Below, piece after piece: positions 42,701-55,138 of a DNA stretch of 64,000 nt. Both the position numbers and the translations under genes were made by a program. Within the stretch, counting starts at the first letter, position 1. Each line of letters begins with the position of its first letter. The notes under the pieces are model-generated. The model was not told where the DNA came from and ran no database searches. It saw nothing but the letters and a program-made list of their open reading frames with translations. Source of the stretch: Alviniconcha marisindica (taxonomy: Eukaryota > Mollusca > Gastropoda > Provannidae); assembly GCA_018857735.1 (NCBI GenBank), contig JABMCL010001030.1, positions 102,501 through 166,500 on the forward strand, read 5' to 3'.

Positions 42701-45597
42701 TAATGTTGCAGTCACATGATTTGCAGCATGATGGGGATTTACTGTAATATTGCAGTCACATGGTTTGCAGCATGACAAAGATTTACTATAATATTGCAGT
42801 CACATGATTTCATTTGCAACATAATGAGGATTTACTGTAATATTGCAGTCACATGATTTGCAGCATAATGGGGATTTACTGTAATACTGCAGTCACCTGA
42901 TTTGCAGCATGACGAGGACAATACTGCAGTCATGCAGCTGTGTGTGTCTATTAGCAGTTAGTTCATGTGGCATGATTTGCAGCACAATAAGGATTTACTG
43001 TAATATTGCAGTCACATGACTTGCAGCATGACAGGGATTTATTGTAACATTGCAGTCATGCAGCTCTGTGTGTCTGTCAGTGCAGTTAGTTCATATGGCA
43101 TGATTTGCAGCATGACATGGATTTACTGTGACACTGCAGTCACATGATTTGCCGCATGACAGGGATTTACTGTAACACTGCAGTCACATGATTTGCAGCA
43201 TGACGGGGATTTACTGTAATACTGCAGTCACATGATTTGCAACATGATGGGGATTTACTTAACACTGTAGCCATGCAGCTCTTCTTCTATTAGCAGTTAG
43301 TTCATATATCAACCCATGGCAAGACTTCTTCTTCTTCACAATTAGTATGGAGACTTCTGTACTCATAAAAGAATATTCCACAGTGCTGGCATGCGTGGGC
43401 TGGACAGGATAAAAGCAGAGTGGACTGTTCAGGTTAAAAAAGCTGCTAAAAGCACGGGTTGCGTGGGCATACAGTGCGGACCACATCAGTCCTCCACAGC
43501 TGCTTTGTCAAGCTGTGGGAGTGTGTTGGCATGTTGGCATTTTTGAGTCACATCTGCAGCGTCGCAGGAATTTACGGTAAAATTGTTTAAATGTTATTTT
43601 TGTTCTGCCATTCCTTTCAGCTAACCTTGCAGGGAGAAAACAAGCTTGGACAGCTTTTCTTGCCTTAAGAGCTAATTTACATAGCAGAAATGACAGAACA
43701 GCGCTCTAAAAATGATTTCGCAAACTGACATGGGGACAGTCCAATTTTGCGGCATTCTCAAGTGCCCCACCACATCCTCACGAGTGGAGAGCTTTACTGA
43801 TCACAACCTGCATGTGTCAGACAGTCCAGATTTCTGACGTAACATGCATTCTGCCTTCTACTCCACACAGGTATATACACTAAAGGCATTCACAAAGCAG
43901 AAGCCCTACCTGTGCTGGCAGTACCAGCCCAGAGAAACCATAAGCCAAGGAAAATCCTGCCCACCTGCCGTCCAGGAGGTCCATGAGGGGGCCGAGGACC
44001 ATGTCCGACTCCTGCTGGATGTTGGAGCGCTGGCTGGGCTGCGACAGTGACACCTGTCCCGCACCCTTCACCTTGGACAGCAGGCGACCCAGCTCCTGCA
44101 TGCTCTGCTGGATCTGAGGCTCCATGCTGAAAGAAGAATTAGCGCAACCTGTCACCATAGAGAGGAGACTGGCAGGTAACACCTGGCATCTACCCTTCAC
44201 CTTGGGGTTAGGGGACCTGACTCCTGCATGCCCTGCATGCTGAAAAGAAGAACTGGCGCAATCTGTCACCATAGAGACAGAGTGGTAACTGCTGACCGCA
44301 GAATGCTCTGCCAAATCTGAGGCTCTGTGCTGGAAAGAACTGGTTAAAACTTCATGACTTTTGACGAGAAAACAAACGGTGTAGCGTTTGCACTACTTGC
44401 TCATATGACCCAACGTAGAACTTAAAGCATGGCATACAGAGATTACAGCAATAAAAGCAGAAGAACATAATTATACCAATGAACTGACTGTTACAAAATC
44501 TTCAATAAGCTCATGGCATGTGCTTTAGAATGTGTATTGAGGAAGACTGTTATTGAGACACTTTTGGAAATATGCACAAGGACAAGCTTCTATCTGATTT
44601 GATCAAAAGCACACCAGGTTACCTCTTGAAGAATATGGTGACACACTTTGGACATATACACAAGGACTCCTATTTGATTTGATCAAAAGCACACCAGGTT
44701 ACCTCTTTGCGAATGTGGTGTGACGCACTTTTGGAGATATGCACAAGGACAAGCTCCTATCTGATTTGATAAAAAGCGCACCAGGTTACCTCTTGGCGAA
44801 TATGGTGCTGAGCTCATCCAGAACCCCGTTCAGTTTTTGCTGAAGCTCGTTCAGGATACCAGCTGCATCAGCATCCAACTGCAACAAGTGCAATCACACA
44901 ATTCAGCTGGCCATTTCCACAAAACATCACACACAATTCAGCTGGCCATTTTCACAAAACATCACACACAATTCAGCTGGCCATTTTCACAAAACATAAT
45001 GCACAATTCAGCTGGCCAATTTCACACATCTCGCACAATTCAGCTGGTCAATTTCACACAACATCACACACAATTCAGCTGGCCAATTTCACAGAGCACC
45101 ACACACAATTCAGCTGGCCAATTTCACAGAGCACCACACACAATTCTGCTGGCCAATTTCACAGAACATCACACACAATTCTGCTGGCCAATTTCACAAA
45201 ACATCACACACAATTCAGCTGGCCAATTTCACAGAACATCACACACAATTCAGCTGGCCAATTTCACAGAACATCACACACAATTCAGCTGGCCATTTTC
45301 ACACATCACACACAATTCAGCTGGCCATTTCCAGAAGAAGAAGAAAAAAACATACTCTGCACAGACGACCCACTGGAAACCATTGATAAGAAACCAGAAA
45401 ACAGCCCATTGCAACTGACTATTGGGAAATTCTCCACAAGGCTTAAAGATATTTTTCTCTCTCTCCAGTGGACGTGAAGAAATGATGCCTACCTTTTCTC
45501 CACCCATGGATTCAAACACTTTCTCCAGCTGCACCCTCAGCTGCTGAATGTTGTTCATCAGAATACAGGCCTGGAACAAACACACAGTCTTTGTCAA

Positions 45598-45636
<39 letters not shown>

Positions 45637-45677
45637 TGTGTGCATTCATGCATGTGTATGTATGTGTGTGTGCCTGC

Positions 45678-45730
<53 letters not shown>

Positions 45731-46248
45731 ATTCATGCATGTGTATGTATGTGTGTGTGCCTGCATTTGTGTGCATTTGTTCATACATAAATGTGAATGT
45801 GTGTCCATGCATGTGCCTGCCTGTGTACATGTGTACATACAGGCAAGGTGAGTGAAGGAATAACTTAAATAAACACCTTAATTTTTTATTATTATCCTTA
45901 ATGGCAGCATTGTTATGATTATTATTATCAGAAACTGACCATAATCAAAAGTACTTACAGTTTTCTGGCTTCCGGTGTACTTCTCAAAGTCCCTGCGAAC
46001 GATGTTGGAGTACGCTATCAACACTTTGTTCACTGTCTGAAACACAAATGGTCCCAGTGCTAAACTAATGCAGCACAGTGGAGCGTTCCAGTTACAACTG
46101 TTCAAAGGAATAAACGTACTGGAATGCATGGACCACCAGCCAAAGGAACTCTCTTAATTTTCACATCATGCACATCTGGTGGGATGGGAGAGAGAGGTGA
46201 TGGGTAGAGAGAGAGTGTGTGTGTGCATACGTGCCTGCATGTGTATGT

Positions 46249-46299
<51 letters not shown>

Positions 46300-49200
46300 G
46301 AGAGAGGAGAGGAGAGAGGAAGAGAGGAGAAGAAGAGAGAGGAGGAAGAGAAGAAAATGCGTCTGTGTGATGAAAGAAGGAGAGAGTAGATGGAAGCAGA
46401 CAGACAGACAGAGACATGGCCATGGACAGAGACAGAAAATGCGTCTGCTGTGTGAAAGAAGGAGAGATGTAATTTTTTGTAATGCAAATTAGGTCAGATT
46501 AAATGAAGCATATTGTCCATGTAGCTTTAGGCTAAAACCTCTCAGGTTGGGTGCTCTGTGTGTTCTGCATGGTCACAGCACTTAGAGGGTTAAAGAAAAT
46601 CAGGGCTGAAAAGGTTAAAGAACACATCAAGGTTACAATAATTTGATTTAAAGGGTTAAAAAAACAACAACAGCGGGCCACAATACCTTCATTTAAAGGG
46701 TTAAAGAAAATATGGGGCTGAAAAGGTTAAAGAATACATCAAGGTTACAATACCTTGATTTAAAGGGTTACAAAAAACATAGGCCGCAATACCTTCATTT
46801 AAAGGTTAAAGAACAGAGCAGGTCACAATACCTTGGCAAATCTCCTCATGTAGTTCTTGACTATCTCCGGGTCTGGGCACTCCAGTTTCTTGATGACGTC
46901 GAAGCACTGGTTGAGCTGCGTGAACACGTCCACCACCGACGTCGAGAACGAGTAATGTTCTGAGCTTTTTTGGAACTGGCACACACAAATGAAACCCCGT
47001 TTAAGTCAAAATATAACAGTGTACTATCTATCACCTGTGCAAACAAAACACACAGATGCACAATTTTTCCAGCTACTGGGGACAAAGAGTGAGGGAGCTT
47101 CATGCCGTACATGAAAAAGGGAAATGAAGCAAAGACACAAGCTGGCACCAAAAATGTAGAAAATGTGCACATATCCTCTGCATGTTCGTTAAATTGGCTG
47201 GTCTGTCAGCCTTTTTGCAAAAGAAGCACCCCTTTGCTTCAGATTTTAGCTCCTCCTTGTCCGTTTGCTCTTTACCAGTGCAGTACAGAAAAAGGTCGGC
47301 TCCTGGTGTATCTGACGTGCCAAACAATTCAGCCTTTTTTCCTTTTTGCCAAGCATATTGTTGGGTTTTTTTCTTCTCTGTATAACATGCATCCAATACA
47401 ACAACATGTTTACACACTCATTCATACTTCATTCTAGAGAGAGAGAGAAAAAAAAAAAAAAGTATGTATACAGATACTGAATCATCCATTACAGTTTGAC
47501 ATGTTTATGACATATACATCTATGAATGCCATTTTGTGCCCAGCAGTCTGTATCAGAGATGTTGTGGAAAAGGCCAGCATGTGTGACAAAAACTGACCTT
47601 TTCCTGCTCTTTACTGAAAAAACCTAAACCAACAGAACTCACTAAAACTTTCTTCCTTGTTCATCAGGAATTTTTGCAGAGATTACTTGGTTGTCAAGAG
47701 GATGAAGTCACACCCATAAAAATTCCCCCTCACTGCATGATAAACTGACGAGATCTCACTAACATCTTCTTCTTCGCTCATCAGGAATATTTGCTGAGAT
47801 ACTTTAACTGTTAAAGATGATGAAGTTAAACCCACAAAATCCCCCCTCACTGCATGATAAACTGACTAGAACTTATTAAAGCACATTCTTCCTTGTTCAT
47901 CAGGACATTTTGCAGAGGTTATTAACTGTTAAGAGGATGAAGTTACCCCTACAAAATCCCCCCTCGCTGCATGATAAACTGACTAGATCTCACTAACACC
48001 TTCTTCCTCGCTCATCAGGAATTTTTGCTGAGATACTTTAATTGTTAGAGGATGAAGTTAAGCCCACAAAACTTCCCCTCACTGCGTGATAAACTGACTA
48101 GATCTCACTAACACCTTCTTCCTCATTCATCAGATGATTTTTGTTGTTGTTGTTGAGATATGTTCATTGTGATGGTGAAATTACACCCACAAAATGTTGG
48201 AATGCCTCACCCCATCTTTTTTGTCTCGTTCGTAAGCACCGTGAAGGTATTCCATGGACACATCATCATTCTCATTCAGCCACTGCATCACAAACGGCTC
48301 AAACCAGCTGCACACAGCCAACACAGCATGGAATCAGTCAGTCCCTCACTGATAAGTTAGTACACATGACACTGACAATCAATATAAGAGCCGTCTCCTT
48401 CTTCTTCTTCCAGATATAAACCAAGTCTACATTTAAACCATTACCGTTCGTACCAGGTGAAAACTTGTCTGCAAGAAAGAATTAAGGTTCTCTTTCTGGA
48501 GAAAATAGATTTTTGATTTTTGAATATACACCAAAAAGCATGTAAAGTACAAACTAAGAATGCCTCTTACCCCCTCCTCCACCCCCCACCCCCCCCCTCC
48601 AAACCCCACGCCTCCCAAACAAATGCCTCAAAATTTAGTCATCCTACCCAGCAGACTTTGGTCCTAGTCTCACAGCTGTTTCCGCTGTAACTAGACAGCT
48701 TAATTTGCATACATGTAACGTATGGAGAACAGAAAAGAGGCAACTTACGCAGGGTACTCGGGCACAGATCCCTTGTACTGAGGCACATCGGCGATAAATT
48801 TTGTATACAACCACTTGCACTTAAAATGGAGGTTCATATACTCGGAACTCTTGCACATTCGCTCCCTCTCATGCTCTGCAACAGTTGCAAACATCCCCAT
48901 ACAAATTAAACGGCCGTGAGTCAGAAAGCTGTACAAAATTCATCAACAAAAATGGGTGACGCTTCTTGCTAAAAATTCCAGCTTCTATGCGATAAATCAA
49001 AACATTAGCACAGGTTTTTGCATAATTGTACCATTCGCTGTTATTGCTGTGTCTGTGTGGCTTTTTTGTTTGTTTTCATTTTCTGTTTAAATTTAAAACA
49101 TCAAAATGCATTCAGATAAAACATTAAAATATACAGAGCAAGCATGATCTGCTGCCCCCCCCCCCCCCCCAAAAAAAAGGTGCACAAATATGGTCCACAG

Positions 49201-52200
49201 TGCTCAAACTATCTTCGGCCTCACAGACATTACACGCCTGAAGCCAAAGTGCTCTTAGTGACAATTATTCATCATAGCTCTCTGCATGTATGAGAAAGTG
49301 AAACGAAGAAGACTGAAGGAAGAAACACGGGCACGAAGAAGACCAAGTAAAGAAGTCCAGTTCAGTTCAGTCTGATTCAAGGTGGTACATATCTACCCAT
49401 TTAGGAAAGCCCATATGAAGTCCACCCCTCAAGAAGTTTCCTCAGGAGAAGAAGAGGAAGAAGAGGAAGAAAAAGTAGGAGGAGGAGGAGGAGATGGTGG
49501 AACAGGAGGAGGAAGAGGAAGACAGCAACAACATGATAAAAACAACAACAACAAAAACAACAACAAAAACAAAAAAACAAGGAGAAGGAGGAGGACAGTT
49601 AGTTACTACCTGGATTTGAATGTCCTGGCAACTACACAGGGTCACCTCAGGGCAATGGAGGAAGACAGCAACAGCAACAACAATAACATGATCAAATTAA
49701 AATAAAATAAAATCCAGAAGAAGGAGAAGGAGAAGAGAAGGCAAAAGAGGATGAGGAGGAGTAAGACAGCAAAAAAAGAAGGAGAAGGAGGAGAAGAGGA
49801 AGAAGGGTAGGATGAGGAGGAAGACAGCAACAACAATAACATGATCAAAAAGAAAGAAAAAAGAAGAAAGAAAAATGGGGAAGGAGGATGAGAAGAAGGT
49901 GAAAGAGGAGGAGGAGGAGGAGGAAGACAGCAACAACAAATAATAAGATGAAAACAACAACAACAACAGCGGGAGTAGCTGAACTGTGCAGGTCGTGGTC
50001 ACCTTTGAGAGCGATGCAGAGGTCCTGTGACAACTGGTTCCACATCATGTAGGCACTGACCTGACCCACGTTGAGCTCTTGTGGGAACCTGAACCACACA
50101 AGCATCATCACCCGTCAACACTACGACACACCACGCTGCTCTCACGCAGCAACCACTGTCCAAGCAACACTGGCAACAAAACACATCACCCTCACAGTCT
50201 GCTTGAAAGCAGCGGACGCTACCTGCTAACTAACTTGATGATGTAAATGGCTGCTTAGAGTCTTCTTTCCTCCTTTTCATGGTGCTTTACGTTCACAGAA
50301 ACCGCGTGGCTTATTAAGGATGTGGGGAAAATGGGATTGAGGCAATGAGAGGCCAGGCCCCCCCCCCCCCCCCCCCCTCCACCTTCCCCAGTTCACACAG
50401 CTCCTGAGCTCTGCTCTTAAATTCAAGCACACCCTGCCTTTTCAACACAGGAAGACCATGGGGCTGACAGTTAACCACTCTCCATTGGGACCTGTTTTAC
50501 AGTAATCGTGCTGGACAATTTTCAAACTGGCATGACATCCGTAAGGTAGTGAAAGTTGTTCACGGAAACTGGTCAGTTAATCGCTGTGACTGGTCAGATT
50601 CACTGCCATCTATAGATGCTATTACTGGAACTCTACTAGCAAATATCCTGTTCCCTTCCCCATCTAGAAAATGCACGCACACACACACAAGTGCATGTGC
50701 ACACACTGTCTCACTCCCTTTCGCTCTCTGTGCACTGTGGCTGTTTTTGTTTTTTGTGAGATTGGTCAAGCAAAATAACTGCCGGTATGTCTGACTGATT
50801 GCCGATTCCAGTATATGCTGATCTTAACTGGTAAAATAGCAGAAATTACCAGTTAACACGAACCCTGGTTTTACAATAACAAAAATGGAAGTGGGCTTTA
50901 AACCAGCCAGATGACTCACTCTATAACTAAGCCTGCCATCAGCACCTTGCTCAACAGAACTTACCTGGACACTGCATTGCACACAAGGAGTAAAATCTAG
51001 CACGCACATGTAATAAATATTGAACTGGCACAGACTCTGTCTTCCCTGTGACTCGGGACCTCGTTTACAAATGCACTCCCTGACTTCAGGGGTGTTCCTT
51101 CAAGAACGGTTCCTGCTAGAGTAATTCACTGTCAGTGATGGCGGCCAGTCTTCGCTTACTGGTTTAATACTGGTGTGTAGCTATTTTTGTCCTCTTCTAT
51201 CACCGAGACGACCAAGGCAATGAGCTTGTGCCAGAAGTCCAGACTTCGCGAGGACGGTCCATCCTGGTCCGCCACAACCGCTTCCGAGGGGTCCATCTGG
51301 AACTCCCTCTGGTACAGCTCGTAGCAGTTGTCGAAGAGGAACTTGTAGGTGGACTTGATGCAGGCGATGACGCAGTCCTTGACCACAGTGCCGGCCCGGG
51401 GGGGACTGCTCAGCTCTTGCACCTGCAGCAGCACAGACTGGGTTGCCAGACTTTAACATCACCAACATCGCAAGGCAGGCCTAGCTTCCAGCATCAAACT
51501 CCTGGGGTGGGAGCTCGGCCAAGCTTCTGAGTTAACACGCACGCAGGCTCTTCAGCGAGGTGACCATCCCCAAACCAGGCGCATCCACTGGTGGCGGATT
51601 TTTTTTAGTGAAACAGCCTCCAGACACGGTGTTAGCTGTGAGGCTTGCCTGTGAAGAAGTGGTTGGCCGTGCCCCTTTTAGCAGGACACAGTGGGGCGAC
51701 AGGGGGCACTAGCTGATCTGCCACATCAACAAAATCCCCATGATGGTGGGATATGACGGGTTAATCATGCCACTGTGGTGACCATCCCCATACCAGATGC
51801 ATTCACTGGTGTCAGATTTTTAGTGAAACAGCCTCCAGATATGGAGTTAGCTGTGAGGCTGGCCTGTGAAGAAGTAGTTGGCCGTGCCCCTTTTAGCAGG
51901 ACATGGTAGCTAGGGCAACAGGGGGCACTAGCTGAGCTGCCACACCTACAAAATCCCCATGATGCTATATGGCAGGTTAATCATGCCACTTAGGGCTGCC
52001 TCACAACTACAGGGCAGGGCACCTCACAGAAGCAAACAGATGCAGGGTATGCTTGTGAGCCTCGTGTGGCGATAACTGCCCTCAGGAGGGAAACTTGGAG
52101 GAGAAAACTAATGCTGGAGAGGGACGCACTGAACCACTGGCACATAACAACAGTGCAACACATTCCACTCGTGAATGGAAATGAGCTGGTTTTACAAGTG

Positions 52201-53054
52201 GTCAACATCCACTGCTAACATGTCCAAGGAGCGCAGTAGGATATCTAAATGTGAAGACCCTTCAGCAGTAGGACATCTAAATGTGAAGACCCTTCAGCAG
52301 TAGGACATCTAAATGTGAAGACCCTTCAGCTGCAGGACATCTAAATGTGAAGACCCTTCAGCTGCAGGACATCTAAATGTGAAGACCCTTCAGCTGCAGG
52401 ACATCTAAATGTGAAGACCCTCCAGCTGCAGGACATCTAAATGTGAAGACCCTTCAGCTGCAGGACATCTAAATGTGAAGACCCTTCAGCAGTAGGACAT
52501 CTAAATGTGGGAATTTTCCAGCTGCCACCATATCAAGCACTATAGGAAATGCCCCATCTAATCAAGGTAACTTCAGTGATTCAGTAATGGTAACTTCAAT
52601 GATTACTTCACCGGCAACTTGACAAGACGTCAGCCCCTGTTATTACCTTCATGCGGAAGAAAGTGATGCTTGTGAGGAGGTCGACTGTGGACTTCAGATC
52701 TCTCATGCGACCAGGATCGGATGCAGGAAAGTTGTTCTGCAACAGACGATGTTGCGAGTATTAGAAAGAAAGAAAAAACTGTAGATGAAATAAAAACACA
52801 ATACCTTTTACTGATAGCCTGCCCTGGCTTCGGCTGTGTCACAGCACACTGACACCAGCAAGATCACCATGAATGAACCATGGGCTTTTAAGTTAAAAAT
52901 AAATAATATTATATATATGTATAGAAATGTCTATTATTATCAATACCATGTTTAAATGAAAATGAAGCACTAAATGTGCAAACAAATACAGATCTTCTTT
53001 GAATCAATGACTTTCTCAATCTTGTTTCAAAATAATGTTTTGTGAAAAAAGCAT

Positions 53055-53129
<75 letters not shown>

Positions 53130-55086
53130 CACACACACACACACTCAGTCACTCAGTCACTCACTCACATACACAGCACAGACAGATAGGGAAGACATGA
53201 CTCACCCGATACATGGACAGGTCTATCCTGAGGGAGTTGTGCAGCTGGTCCAGCAATTTGACAAATTTCTCTTTCTGAAAATGCAACACACGTGAACATG
53301 AACTCACACAGTCTGGTGGTACTTCATGCACCTTCAGGAAATGAAAGACAGTTTTACGAGTTCCTTGTGGGCAACATTTGCAGCAAACATACATGAAACA
53401 CACACCCACATATGAAAACAAGGCAAAGAAATACAATATGATTGACAAGCAGTACCCCTTGCATATTCAGGTTATATGTACCCCAGAATGTATTCAGTGG
53501 GGCAGACATCAAAATGTACATATATGTGACCCTCCCCCATGAAATCAGTGTTAAGCCACATTTTGGGTATTTTGAGTTGTGTATAATTTTCAAAAAATGC
53601 AGCTCTTGTCATTATTTTGGTGGTTAAATGAAGACCAGTGCAAGAATTACAGAAGATGTGAATATCTGAAGTTGCTAAGCATTATGGCCACCATTTTGCA
53701 GCCCTGAAAGATTTTTGCATCATTCAGTTGTTGTTTTTTTACACACATTTTCCTCAGCAGCAGGGGTTTACATCACAGTTAGCCAAACTTCCAGACTTTT
53801 TTTCATGGTAATAAACTGGACAATGGTGTATGACATGCTGTGGTTCTGTAGGGGTACAAATACATTTTATTCGATCAAAAGTCCATCACTTTGCGTAACA
53901 CTGCCATCCTTTACTCCAGAGTAGGATCATTTAAAACCCAGTTTTTAACAATTTAATGCAATTTCTAAAAGGATTTTTTTATAACTAACTGATAATTTAC
54001 GGCCAAAAGAACACAATTCTGCATCAAGAATGAATCACCAAGACCGACCCCCAGCTGCTATTCATGTACCAAGGGTTGATTAACAGTTGTGACTGAAGAC
54101 CGGTTGTGTGGGAGAGGGTCCCATAATAAGAAAACCAGAGACTGATTTGTTTGTTTCTGCAGAGTAGTACCTAAAGCTGCTGGCTGCATGCTAGTACTGT
54201 CAGCTGCCCAGCGGCATCCCCATTGGCCTGATTCTTACAGTAACATATGATTATATACAATCTTGTAACTGTCAAACTGTAAATTCAGTGTTACCGTGGA
54301 ACACAGCTTTCACGTTGAAAGTGTCATGATTAAAAAATCAACAGCATGGAACACACTTGAAAAGATGAAGAAAAAGAAGACGAAGAACAACAACATCAGC
54401 AACAATATGTCAACGAGGTCCAGAAAAGCATGACCGTGAGCCACTTTCGCGTTTACAGCCTTTCGTCGTTTAAGAAGTACTGACCCCAAAGTTGGACGCG
54501 GCAAATCGATCGCTGGCAGAGACGGCAGTGGTGGTGGCTGTGTGAGCGTAGAAGGCATTGATGTTGGCTAGCAGAGTGGACATGAGAGCAGGCACCCCAG
54601 CACACATGTACTTGGTGGACAAACACGAGAAGTGCCTGCAAACAGAGGAGAATGTTGCTGCAGAGTTAAAATGGATGAAGTACTGTTGACTTGACAACAG
54701 GCACCCCAGCACACATGTACTTGGTGGACAAACACGAGAAGTGCCTGCAAACAGAGGAGAATGTTGCTGCAGAGTTAAAATGGATGAAGTATTGTTGACT
54801 TGACAACAGGCACCCCAGCACACATGTACTTGGTGGACAAACACGAGAAATGCCTGCAAACAGAGGAGAATGTTGCTGCAGAGTTAAAATGGATGAAGTA
54901 TTGTTGACTTGACAACAGGCACCCCAGCACACATGTACTTGGTGGACAAACACGAGAAGTGCCTGCAAACAGAGGAGAATGTTGCTGCAGAGTTAAAACA
55001 AAGTATTGTATCATCTCTTAAATTTGTGCTTTTAGGGTCAGCGATGTCTGTAAGTTCTGCCATTATCTTAAAAAACAACACTTCAT

Positions 55087-55138
<52 letters not shown>

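Noticed and set aside
44837..45418. 193-codon plus-strand frame with repeats of [11 protein letters not shown] type
   Set aside because: It is produced by the 35-bp minisatellite upstream of UNC13 e17, on the strand opposite to the gene.
52630..52842. Minus-strand 70-codon frame across e9
   Set aside because: It is a shadow in another frame of the true exon 52647-52736.
54636..55010. Three extra e7-like segments as alternative full exons
   Set aside because: Only the first 47 nt of the exon are present, and they run into unrelated sequence without a clear donor. They are treated as decoy repeats.
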